Part shown: in pieces, positions 23,290 to 34,760 of the stretch
Numbering within the stretch: the first letter of the stretch is position 1
Layout of the letters: every line of letters begins with the position of its first letter
NCBI GenBank assembly: GCA_902494035.1
Contig: CABURV010000006.1
Coordinates: forward strand, 1-45,006
DNA from: an uncultured Collinsella sp.
Lineage (GTDB): Bacteria > Actinomycetota > Coriobacteriia > Coriobacteriales > Coriobacteriaceae
Length of the DNA: 45,006 bases
Reading direction: 5' to 3'
Made by a program: the position numbers and the translations under genes
The notes under the pieces: generated by a model
What the model saw: only the letters and a program-made list of their open reading frames with translations
Databases searched by the model: none
What the model was told of the DNA's origin: nothing

Positions 23290-25130
23290 TGACCGATCTT
23301 GCATCCACCACACCACAATCGCTCGGTCGCGATCCCATGGTCGGCCTGCGCCTGGCGCGTGTCGACGGGTTTGAGCCGGCCATTGCGCTCGGTCAGGACG
23401 AACTGCCTGCCTATCTGCGTCGTTTTACGATGCTGTTTGCCGACGATGCCACCATGCGCCGTGGCGGTATCGGCCGCGTGACGCGTGCCGTCAACGCCCA
23501 AGGCGAGGCCGTGGCACTCAAGCAGCTCATCTTGCCGACGCGCGATGAGTTTGACGACGATGCCGCTCACGAGGCGCTGGTCGCCAAGTTCAAGGCGGCG
23601 TTTCGCGAGGAATACGAATGCCATCGCGCCCTTTCGGGCCTTAAGGGCTTTCCCCGCCTCTATGGCTGGGGCGAGGTCGACGGTGTGCCTGCAATTGTCA
23701 TGGAATGGGTCGAGGGCGAGACGCTTGCCCGCTTGCGTTCGCGACTCGCCGTGGACGATGCCGGACGCCTGTCGCCGCTTGTGGCGGCGCGTCTGGGTCG
23801 CGACCTGTTTGATCTGCTCTGCCGTATGAGCCTGGTGGGTGAGGGCTTTGTCCATCGCGATATCTCGCCCGCTAATATTATGGTGCGCACGGCGCGTCTA
23901 CCGCTTGACCGGCAGCTTGCCGAGGGCACCTTTGACCTGTGCCTGATCGACTTTGGCTCGTCGCTGGCGCTTGAGCCTGCGTCGGCCGTGGCCGGTACCG
24001 GCGGCAAGGCATCCTTTACCGAGCGCTATGCCACGCTGCGTCGCGCGACGGTTGCCTATGCCCCGCCCGAGATGCTCACCGACGATATTCCCGATCTGCG
24101 CGCTTTGCGTATGTCGCCGGCGATCGACGTCTATGCCGCGGCAAGCACGGTTTACGAGCTCATTGCCGGCGTCGCGCCATACGAAGCCGCGCCGAGCACT
24201 TCGGGCACCTCGGGTTCGCGCAAAAAGACGCGCGACATCGCGAGCCCCTACCGTCTCAAGATGGACACGCGGCCCGACTATCCCATTGGTGCCCATGCGC
24301 CCGGTTGTGATTTGACTCAGCTGCTTCGTCGTGAGCCCGATGTGGCGCTCGCCGCGGCCGAGCAGGCCCAGCAGCTAGGGCTTGAGCCGGATTCCGAAGA
24401 GCTACGCGATGCGCTGGCGTTTGTCGATGCCCAGCTGTTCGACGTGGTGATGGCCTGTCTGTCCAGCCATCAAAAAGATCGTCCCGAGCCGGCGGCGGTC
24501 GAGGCGGCGCTCTCGGCGTTTTGTGACCACTATGCGCAAAATGTCGGTCGTTCGCTCCGCGGCGAGCCGCTCACGCCGTGCCCCATGGATGCGTCTGGCC
24601 GTGCGGTTCGTCGCGCGCTGATGGTCGGCGCGACGGTCGTCTGTGGCGTGGTTTGGGCTGTGGTCGTGGTTTCGGCCGCGCTGCTGGCGTCGGGCGCTCG
24701 CGTGACGGCGACTTTGGGATCGCTCGTGTGGTCTGGGTCGCTACCGGGTATTATTGCCGCACTGGCGTTGGCGCTGCCAGGCATAGCCGGCGTTGCCGCG
24801 GGGGCACTTGCGCGCGATCGGCGCTCGGGGTTCCTGCAGGGCGTGCTTGCGCTTTCTGCCTGCGAGGTTCCGGTGCTGGTTGTGGCTGCATGTAGCGTAT
24901 TTTCCCAACGCGCCATGATGGGCGGCCTTGTTGCCGCTCTGGTTGCAACCTATACGCTTACGTGGTTTTTGCTTGCGATGGGCTTTGCCTTTGAACTTCC
25001 CGTTTCGGCACCGCGACGCACAAAAGCCCAGATGGCGGCTCCGCTTGCCGGTGGAGCCGCAGCTGCCCGTACTTTTGGCGGACCTGTCGAAGTATCGTCC
25101 GATTCTATTTCTACGACCAAGGAGGCCTAG
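23286..25130 (+). CDS. Ser/Thr protein kinase with C-terminal membrane segments
   Basis: 614 residues. A divergent Hanks-type kinase (about 45-415) has a Gly-loop-like RRGGIGRV (58-65), Lys79 (VALKQL), HRDISPAN (190-197) and DFG (222-224), so catalytic residues are intact. Insertions around 300-335 and 345-375 separate the lobe elements. Three or four membrane helices follow (about 445-468, 484-508, 517-540, 545-570) and then a cytoplasmic or external tail. No PASTA repeats are present. The ATG overlaps the upstream stop. An FHA-domain protein follows after 3 bases, so a kinase, phosphoreader and envelope-protein module is likely. The stimulus is unknown. Confidence 0.87.
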   Translation: MMTDLASTTPQSLGRDPMVGLRLARVDGFEPAIALGQDELPAYLRRFTMLFADDATMRRGGIGRVTRAVNAQGEAVALKQLILPTRDEFDDDAAHEALVAKFKAAFREEYECHRALSGLKGFPRLYGWGEVDGVPAIVMEWVEGETLARLRSRLAVDDAGRLSPLVAARLGRDLFDLLCRMSLVGEGFVHRDISPANIMVRTARLPLDRQLAEGTFDLCLIDFGSSLALEPASAVAGTGGKASFTERYATLRRATVAYAPPEMLTDDIPDLRALRMSPAIDVYAAASTVYELIAGVAPYEAAPSTSGTSGSRKKTRDIASPYRLKMDTRPDYPIGAHAPGCDLTQLLRREPDVALAAAEQAQQLGLEPDSEELRDALAFVDAQLFDVVMACLSSHQKDRPEPAAVEAALSAFCDHYAQNVGRSLRGEPLTPCPMDASGRAVRRALMVGATVVCGVVWAVVVVSAALLASGARVTATLGSLVWSGSLPGIIAALALALPGIAGVAAGALARDRRSGFLQGVLALSACEVPVLVVAACSVFSQRAMMGGLVAALVATYTLTWFLLAMGFAFELPVSAPRRTKAQMAAPLAGGAAAARTFGGPVEVSSDSISTTKEA

Positions 25131-25133
25131 GTC

Positions 25134-26072
25134 ATGGCATCTCAAGTTGAGCTCACCCCATGCGGGGCCATGTTTGACATCTTTAAGCGCGCGGCGCATC
25201 TGAGCCATATCGAGCTGTGCGGCTTGGTGCTTTCGTCCCGTCCGCTCGCCGACGGCCGCAGCCCGCAGAGCCGAGCCGCCGATCGCTCTTGGGTTTCCCG
25301 CTTTATCGTTCGCGCGCCGGTCGGCACGCTTCAGCAGCGCTACTTTGCCGAATACGGTACCTCGGCTGCGCGTATTATGTCGCAACTGGCCCTGCGCCAG
25401 CGAAATCCCATGGACTCCACGGCTGTGATCAATATGGTGTGCGGTCCTGCAGGTGAACCGATGGTACGCGCGCTCGAAGAGTGCCACCAGGACACGAATC
25501 TCTATCGCAACGCGCTCGATCGCCTGTCCCAGGCGGCGGAACTCATGCCCGCCGAGCGCGCCGAGGCCGTGCTGGTGCTGTTTGTCGCTGTCGGTTGTTC
25601 GGCGGATGTGCGGTCCTCGGTGAACTATGCCATCGACTACGCGCACGCGACCTGTGGCGGAGGAACATCCACGCCGCGTTCGCTTGGCATGTCGATGACC
25701 GCGGGCGAACGCGAACCCGCCCCGGGGCACCCCTTGGGCTTGCTGCGCGTGCAAAACAGTTTTGTCGTGAGCGCCCCGCGCTGGATTCAGCCGAGCGAGC
25801 AGGGTGTTGAGATTGGCGCACTGGCCACTGGTGAGGGCGATATTACCGACGTCGGCGACGATGTCTCGGCCCGCCATGCCCATATCTGGTGCGATGCTCA
25901 AAATATCTGGCACGTCGAGGACTTGTCGTCCACCAACGGAACCGTGGTGGTAAACGGGGCCACGCGCGTCTGCATTCAGGTCGAGCCCGGCCGTTCCGCC
26001 CAACTCAATCCCGGCGACGAACTCAAGCTCGGCGAATCCACTACCTACGCCATTCTCTTCGGTGCCCTCTAG
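25134..26072 (+). CDS. FHA-domain protein of the second kinase cassette
   Basis: 312 residues. The first 215 residues form a mainly helical region I do not recognise. The C-terminal FHA domain (about 222-312) keeps SARHAHIWCD and EDLSSTNGTVVVNG, but the usual IGR entry strand is replaced by TDVGDDV, so phosphopeptide binding may be atypical. It begins 3 bases after the kinase stop with AAGGAGG overlapping the end of the kinase gene. It is probably a cytoplasmic reader of threonines phosphorylated by that kinase. Confidence 0.87.
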   Translation: MASQVELTPCGAMFDIFKRAAHLSHIELCGLVLSSRPLADGRSPQSRAADRSWVSRFIVRAPVGTLQQRYFAEYGTSAARIMSQLALRQRNPMDSTAVINMVCGPAGEPMVRALEECHQDTNLYRNALDRLSQAAELMPAERAEAVLVLFVAVGCSADVRSSVNYAIDYAHATCGGGTSTPRSLGMSMTAGEREPAPGHPLGLLRVQNSFVVSAPRWIQPSEQGVEIGALATGEGDITDVGDDVSARHAHIWCDAQNIWHVEDLSSTNGTVVVNGATRVCIQVEPGRSAQLNPGDELKLGESTTYAILFGAL

Positions 26073-26474
26073 CCAGTCCTGCCAAATGGTCCCTCCGTCC
26101 CCAAGGGATCATTTTGCTCCCGGCAGTCACCCGAGGTAAACCTTTACCGCCCGCCTATATTTGCCGAAATTACACTTGACGGCGGGGTACAATAAACCCG
26201 CATGCGGATTTCCGTTGCGGGCGCTTCCCATCGCCGGGGCGTGCCCGGGAGCATCCGGCATGCGGCCTTTGCGGCGCTCGGTCATGTGCAAGACGGGCGG
26301 TCGGGTCTGTGGGGCGCATCAGCTGGCCCTCGCCTCGGCATGTCTTCTCTCCACGCCACGTACCTGCTGCTGAGCCTGCCTGCCAGATGATTGGAAGCAA
26401 CAACGAAAATCCCATCACGCCAACATCCCGGCGATCGCCGGGGCCTGTATACCTATATGAGAGGAGAGGGGTAT
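26073..26474 (+). promoter_or_regulatory. Long GC-rich leader of nifJ
   Basis: No convincing gene occurs in these 402 bases. GGGGTACAAT gives a -10 candidate at 26188-26193, which would produce a leader of about 275 bases. The leader contains the palindrome CCGCATGCGG (26198-26207), whose left arm can also pair with GCATGCGG at 26258-26265. It matches no riboswitch class I know. A structured regulatory leader or an independent small RNA is possible; simple spacer is not excluded. Confidence 0.4.
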
Positions 26475-30014
<3,540 letters not shown>

Positions 30015-30024
30015 GTCTCCCACC

Positions 30025-30149
30025 GCAGGATCTGAGGGCTGACCTTCGCGGACGTCCTCGGACATGAAAGAACCCCCGCTGCGCACTACGTGCGGCGGGG
30101 GTTCTTTCGTCCTGCGGAGTGTCCGCGAAGGTCAGCCCTCAGATCCTGC
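30025..30149. repeat. Perfect 29-bp inverted repeat enclosing the nifJ terminator
   Basis: The 29 bases at 30025-30053 are exactly the reverse complement of 30121-30149, separated by 67 bases that hold the terminator hairpin at 30067-30107. The pair begins 10 bases after the nifJ stop. Arms this long and perfect exceed the need of a terminator and suggest a cruciform, an RNase III-type processing site or the residue of a small mobile element. Confidence 0.9.
30067..30107. terminator. Intrinsic terminator of nifJ
   Basis: AAAGAACCCCCGC (30067-30079) pairs perfectly with 30095-30107. A two-base bulge and a further five-pair stem close the loop. The flanking A and T runs make it usable in both directions. 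Confidence 0.85.
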
Positions 30150-30669
30150 TACGACTACGTCCTTGGATTGTGTGGGCGGATGAAGGACGTAGTTGGTCGG
30201 GTATTCCGTCCCCTTCGCTGTTTCGCGGCTTTGCCGCGAAACCTCGCGCCACTTTGGGGATGGATGGGGGACTTGGCCGTTGCCGCTTTTTCGGAGCTCT
30301 TCTTTATTCCTTTTGTTGGATGAAAAGCTCCTTGTTTTTGCAGGGGTGCATACTCGACTTATATGTGCATAGAATCTCGTATAGTGCGAGTAAGATATTG
30401 CGCTGTCCGTTTTGTGTTTAGCAGAGATATAGTTTGCATAATCTGGTCTAATCCCTGCTCTATTAAAATAAAGTTGCACGTAAATGGCGTAGATATGCTT
30501 GAGCTGGGGTTCTGTACGCTGAGCGGATAAAAACGACCGTTCACCGTTCCGCTATTTTCAAAATGAATAAAATGAGCGATAAAGAGAATATAAACCTTAA
30601 TAAACTCGCGTATCGCACGGACGCGGGTTATTAATGGGTTGTAGGCCTTTTACAGAAAGGATTCCAGCA
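30150..30669. promoter_or_regulatory. Gene-free region before arcC with hairpins and AT-rich promoter zone
   Basis: I see no gene here. An 11-base inverted repeat (30154-30164 and 30183-30193) and a nine-pair hairpin (30220-30228 with 30234-30242) follow the nifJ terminator. From about 30320 the DNA becomes clearly AT-richer than its surroundings. It contains TTGCATAAT (30434-30442), a motif shared with 21032-21066 and 36081-36089, which may be a -10 element or regulator site for carbamate kinase. Confidence 0.5.
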
Positions 30670-31632
30670 ATGTCTAAGCCTCTTGGCAAGCCCGATCGTA
30701 TTGTCGTCGCCCTTGGCGGCAACGCCCTCGGCAACAACCCCGTCGAGCAGATCGAGGCCGTGAGCAACACCGCCCATGCCCTCCTCGGCCTCATCGAGCA
30801 GGGCAACGAGATCATCATCACCCACGGCAACGGCCCGCAGGTCGGCATGATCCAGAACGCCTTCGCCGCTGCTCACGATGCCATCGGTACCCCCGAGATG
30901 CCGCTGCCCGAGTGCGGCGCCATGTCCCAGGGCTACATCGGCTATCACCTGCAGCAGGGCATCGGCCGCGAGATGCACAAGCGCTATAAGCGTTGGCACG
31001 CCGCCACCGTCGTCACCCAGATCGAGTGCGACCCGGATGATCCCGCGTTCAAGAACCCGACCAAGCCGATCGGTCCCTTCTATACCGAGGAGCAGGCCAA
31101 GGAGTTCATGGCCGAGGATCCCTCCAAGGTCTTCGTCGAGGATTCCGGCCGCGGCTGGCGTCGCGTCGTCGCTTCCCCCGATCCCAAGAAGATCGTCGAG
31201 GCCGACTCCATCCTCAACCTGCTCGACAACGAGTTCATCGTCATCGCCTGCGGTGGCGGCGGCATCCCCGTTGTCCGCGACTACGAGAACAAGGGCTGCT
31301 ACAAGGGCGTTCCCGCCGTCATCGACAAGGACCTGGGCGGCGAGCTGCTGGCCGAGGACTGCGACGCCGACGTCCTGTTCCTGCTGACCGCCGTTGAGCA
31401 TGTCGCCATCAACTTTGGCAAGCCCAACCAGGAGGAGCTCGAGGACCTCACCGCCGACGAGGCCGAGCGCCTGGCCGACGAGGGCCAGTTCGGCAAGGGT
31501 TCCATGGAGCCCAAGGTCCGCGCTGCCATCAAGTTCGCCCGTTCCCGCAAGGGCCGCACCTGCATCATCGGCGCTCTGGACAAGGCTGCTGAGACCATGG
31601 CCGGTCTCTCCGGTACCCGCATCCACGAGTAG
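30670..31632 (+). CDS. arcC: Carbamate kinase
   Basis: 320 residues, full length for the amino-acid kinase family. VVALGGNALGN at the N terminus, HGNGPQVGMI and the C-terminal PKVRAAIKFA segment are characteristic. The enzyme transfers phosphate from carbamoyl phosphate to ADP, giving ATP, ammonia and CO2 in fermentative breakdown of arginine, citrulline or ureido compounds. AAAGGA before ATG 30670 sets the start. No arginine deiminase or ornithine carbamoyltransferase lies in the window. The permease and amidohydrolase 1.5-5 kb downstream may supply its substrate. Strong codon bias suggests high expression. Confidence 0.96.
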   Translation: MSKPLGKPDRIVVALGGNALGNNPVEQIEAVSNTAHALLGLIEQGNEIIITHGNGPQVGMIQNAFAAAHDAIGTPEMPLPECGAMSQGYIGYHLQQGIGREMHKRYKRWHAATVVTQIECDPDDPAFKNPTKPIGPFYTEEQAKEFMAEDPSKVFVEDSGRGWRRVVASPDPKKIVEADSILNLLDNEFIVIACGGGGIPVVRDYENKGCYKGVPAVIDKDLGGELLAEDCDADVLFLLTAVEHVAINFGKPNQEELEDLTADEAERLADEGQFGKGSMEPKVRAAIKFARSRKGRTCIIGALDKAAETMAGLSGTRIHE

Positions 31633-31697
31633 TCTCTACTCTGTTGCCTCTCTCGTGGGCGCCAGGCAAAGCGCCTACAAACTAGCCTCTCTTCATG

Positions 31698-31730
31698 AGC
31701 CCCGCAGCCCGCTCCGGCTGCGGGGCTTTT
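31698..31730 (+). terminator. Intrinsic terminator of arcC
   Basis: AGCCCCGCAGCC (31698-31709) pairs perfectly with GGCTGCGGGGCT (31716-31727) and is followed by TTT. Confidence 0.9.
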
Positions 31731-31740
31731 GCTATTCACC

Positions 31741-31820
31741 TAGTCATTAGGGACGTTCTTAAATGACTAGTCAAACAAGAGCGTCCCTAATGACCACTCA
31801 TTTAAGTCTGTCCCCAATGA
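31741..31820. repeat. REP-like palindromic element
   Basis: TAGTCATT (31741-31748) and AATGACTA (31762-31769) form one inverted repeat. GTCATTAGGGACG (31743-31755) and its exact complement at 31782-31794 form a second, overlapping one. AAGTCTGTCCCCAATGACTAG follows up to the C39 peptidase stop codon. The GGGAC/GTCCC cores with AATGA ends resemble REP sequences mobilised by RAYT (REP-associated tyrosine) transposases. No transposase is in the window. Confidence 0.6.
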
Positions 31821-32822
31821 CTAGTAGTAGGCCCACATGGCTTCGACTTCGTTGAGGACCTCTACGACGCCCCAGCGGCGGGCGCTGCGGCTGGCCGAGT
31901 TGGGGTCGTAGACGCCAATCTGGTTGGCATCGTCGATGCCGTAGAGCACGATGTAGTGGCCTACGTTGGTAAACGTACCGGGGCGCACTGCGGCGATGAC
32001 GGGCGCACCCGAGCGAAGTGCTTGGGTAATCGATTCGCGATCGTTATAGAGCTGTGTTCCGTTGAGCCCCAGCTGCCACGCACCGCCTGTCATAAACGAC
32101 CACTCGGTGGCACCAGTGGGGGCGTAGTTGCCGGCTTCGGCCAGTGCGCATATATCGACCGGCGTCTTATCGGTGTGGCCGGTCTTAAAGATATAGACCA
32201 TGGTGAGGCAAGTGGGACCGCAGGCGTTTTCGCGAATAGTGCCACCGGCATAGGGAAGCTCCGACCATGCGGGGTCAATTTGGTAGATGTGGGGCATGGC
32301 GCCGGCCTGCCATTGCGAGCGTGGGGTCGAGAACGCAAAGGAGTAACCGGGCGTGACGGGAGCTTTAAGCAGCTTGTCCTCGGCAGTGGGCTCAAGACCG
32401 GCTGATCCGTGGGAGATGCAGGATCCCAAAAACACAAAGACGAGGCAGGCGGCGATGGAGCAAAGCGCAAGGCGTAGGCGGCGGGCCGGAAGCGCGTGGC
32501 TTGTGGTGTGCGACGCGGGGTGAGGGGCGGAATTGCCGCGATCGCGTTGAGGTCGCGAAAAGGAGCGCTTAACGTAGTAGTCGGTCTTACGGCGATCGTA
32601 GCGGCGTGGCTGCGATGTGTCGGTCTGACGTTGGCGTGTGCTCGTACTCACGCGGTCTGACTGCTGCACGGTACGGCTTTGCTGCCGCGAAGAAGCCCCG
32701 GGCTGCTCTTGGGGGCGCTGCGGGTTGTCGTTGTCGGAGGTGCTTCTGGGCGTTGGCGTGGTGCGGCCGGCAAGGCGCACGCTTTGTGGCCGTTGGTCGC
32801 CGTCATTGTATCCGTATGCCAT
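31821..32822 (-). CDS. Membrane-anchored C39-like cysteine peptidase
   Basis: 333 residues. About 110 N-terminal residues are hydrophilic, rich in Arg, Gln, Ser and Thr, and predicted to be disordered and cytoplasmic. A membrane helix (about 114-134) is followed by an external peptidase_C39-like papain fold (about 165-333). Catalytic candidates are Cys201 (NACGPTCLTM), His289 (VGHYIVLYGI) and Asp306 (VYDPNS). Such proteins cleave peptides or peptidoglycan-linked substrates at the cell surface; the substrate is unknown. AAGGTG before the ATG at 32822 supports the start three codons inside the open frame. It is monocistronic and divergent from the permease gene. Confidence 0.82.
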   Translation of the reverse strand: MAYGYNDGDQRPQSVRLAGRTTPTPRSTSDNDNPQRPQEQPGASSRQQSRTVQQSDRVSTSTRQRQTDTSQPRRYDRRKTDYYVKRSFSRPQRDRGNSAPHPASHTTSHALPARRLRLALCSIAACLVFVFLGSCISHGSAGLEPTAEDKLLKAPVTPGYSFAFSTPRSQWQAGAMPHIYQIDPAWSELPYAGGTIRENACGPTCLTMVYIFKTGHTDKTPVDICALAEAGNYAPTGATEWSFMTGGAWQLGLNGTQLYNDRESITQALRSGAPVIAAVRPGTFTNVGHYIVLYGIDDANQIGVYDPNSASRSARRWGVVEVLNEVEAMWAYY

Positions 32823-33177
32823 TCGAATCACCTTGTCTCATATGTAACTTGTCTATCCTACATAAAAAGATGCACGACACATGGGTATGTGCGCCAAAAG
32901 CCTGACAAATGGTATGAACGTTGCCGCGCCGCGCGCCAAGCGTCACGGCAACAGGTCTTCAAAAGCAGACAAGATGAAAACGTCCAAGACGAATGACGTC
33001 TCCCGCCGTTCGTCCCAAAAACGGCGCCGCTCGTTTTGCAGTTCTGCCTTCGGTCGAGCTACAAGCGGCGCTGCTGTGCCAAGGCCGTATCTTAAAGCCA
33101 CGAAATAAAAGCGCGCGGCAAAACAGACCGCGCAAGGGGTGACGTCAAGGGGCGTCAAAAAGGAAAGGAGGGGAACA
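32823..33177. promoter_or_regulatory. Divergent intergenic region between C39 peptidase and permease
   Basis: No supported gene is seen in these 355 bases. A hairpin AAAACG (33018-33023) with CGTTTT (33032-33037) and a stem GCGCGG (33113-33118) with CCGCGC (33128-33133) lie before the permease. The second is about 45 bases from its start codon and could lie in its leader. No clear promoter hexamers are visible. Confidence 0.35.
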
Positions 33178-34629
33178 ATGGCGGACAAGAACGCAGAGGT
33201 TGCAGTCGAGGATAACGGCGGCATGAAGAAAACGCTCTCGCTCTGGAACTTCTTCACCATCGGTTTCGGTGCCATCATCGGTACCGGTTGGGTTCTGCAG
33301 GTCGGCGACTGGATGGTCGTGGGCGGCGGTCCCGTTCCCGCTATGATCGCATTCCTCTTGGGTGCAATCTTCCTCGTGCCCGTCGGAGCTGTTTTCGGTG
33401 AGCTCACGGCCGCTATCCCCATCTCGGGCGGCATCGTCGAGTATGTCGATCGTAGCTTTGGCCGTACGCTGAGCTACATCACCGGATGGCTTTTGGCCCT
33501 GGGCAACGGCATCCTGTGCCCGTGGGAGGCCATTGCCATTTCGACTCTCGTGTCCGAGATGTTCGGTAGCCTGCCCGGCCTTGAGTGGCTGCGCGCCGTC
33601 AAGCTCTACACCATCCTGGGGGCCGACGTTTACCTGTTCCCGACGCTGATCGCGCTCGGCTTTGCAGTTTACGTCATCTTCCTCAACTTCCGTGGTGCCA
33701 GCTCGGCCGCCAAGCTTCAGGCCTTCCTGACCAAGGCTCTGCTCTGCGGCATGCTGCTCGCCATGGGCGTCTCGCTGTTCACCGGCTCGCCGGACAACGC
33801 CATGCCCGTGTTCTCCCAGGTCGCCGGCGCTGGCGGCGGCAAGGCCGCTACCGAGAGCTCCAGCCTGTTTGCCGGCATCGTGTCGGTCCTGGTTCTGACC
33901 CCGTTCTTCTACGCCGGCTTCGACACCATTCCTCAGCAGGCTGAGGAAGCAGCCGAGGGCCTCAACTGGAACAAGTTCGGCAAGATCATCTCCTTGGCTC
34001 TGCTGGCCGCCGGCGGCTTCTACATGGTCTGCATCTACTCGTTCGGCACCATCCTCGACTGGCATGAGTTTGTTAAGAGCCCGGTTCCCGCGCTCGCCTG
34101 CCTCAAGGGCATCAACATGCTCCTGTACCTGGCCATGCTCGTCATCGCCACGCTTGGACCCATGGGCCCGATGAATTCCTTCTACGGCGCCACGAGCCGC
34201 ATCATGCTCGCCATGGGCCGCAAGGGCCAGCTGCCCGAGCAGTTCGCCGAGGTCGACCCCAAGTCCGGCGCTCCCAAGCTCGCCTGCGTCGTTCTGGGCG
34301 CCATCACCGTCGTCGGTCCGTTCCTGGGCAAGAACATGCTCATCCCTCTGACCAACGTGTCGGCTCTCGCCTTCATCTTCTCCTGCGGCATGGTCGCCCT
34401 CGCTTGCCTGCGCATGCGCTTCACCGAGCCCGACCTGCCTCGTCCCTACGAGGTGCCCGGCGGCAAGTTTGGCATCGGCCTCGCTATCGCTGCCTGCGCC
34501 ATCATCATCGGCCTGCTCGTGATTCCGTTCTCTCCCGCCTCCCTCAACATGGTGGAGTGGAGCATCGTGATCGGCTGGCTGGCCGTCGGCCTGGCTCTCA
34601 TGGCCTTCACCAATTCCCGCAAAAAGTAA
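33178..34629 (+). CDS. APC-family amino acid permease
   Basis: 483 residues with about twelve membrane helices starting near residue 20. The first helix carries FFTIGFGAIIGTGWVLQ, the unwound substrate-binding GxG region of the APC superfamily. It should import or exchange an amino acid or related amine at the cytoplasmic membrane; the substrate cannot be told from sequence. AAAGGAGGGG just before ATG 33178 sets the start. The amidohydrolase gene follows 131 bases downstream on the same strand, so it may supply the substrate for that enzyme. Confidence 0.9.
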   Translation: MADKNAEVAVEDNGGMKKTLSLWNFFTIGFGAIIGTGWVLQVGDWMVVGGGPVPAMIAFLLGAIFLVPVGAVFGELTAAIPISGGIVEYVDRSFGRTLSYITGWLLALGNGILCPWEAIAISTLVSEMFGSLPGLEWLRAVKLYTILGADVYLFPTLIALGFAVYVIFLNFRGASSAAKLQAFLTKALLCGMLLAMGVSLFTGSPDNAMPVFSQVAGAGGGKAATESSSLFAGIVSVLVLTPFFYAGFDTIPQQAEEAAEGLNWNKFGKIISLALLAAGGFYMVCIYSFGTILDWHEFVKSPVPALACLKGINMLLYLAMLVIATLGPMGPMNSFYGATSRIMLAMGRKGQLPEQFAEVDPKSGAPKLACVVLGAITVVGPFLGKNMLIPLTNVSALAFIFSCGMVALACLRMRFTEPDLPRPYEVPGGKFGIGLAIAACAIIIGLLVIPFSPASLNMVEWSIVIGWLAVGLALMAFTNSRKK

Positions 34630-34760
34630 CGCCGAGCCGGGGCGGATCAGGTGCGCGGGACCCTCTCTTCCGCGCACCGAACCCGGCACCACTTGGGTAG
34701 CTTTGTGAGGCCTTAACCCAACGCGGCCTCGCCCACTATATGGATCCATAAGGAGGAACC

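Noticed and set aside
26073..26474. Thiamine or cobalamin riboswitch before nifJ
   Set aside because: I looked for the conserved TPP and B12-box sequences and did not find them.
32881..33108. 75-codon plus-strand frame before the APC permease
   Set aside because: No ribosome site, Arg/Lys/Ser-rich, and it spans hairpins in an intergenic region.
33145..34749. 534-codon minus-strand frame opposite the APC permease
   Set aside because: It is a shadow of a membrane protein gene, with acidic low-complexity composition and no ribosome site.
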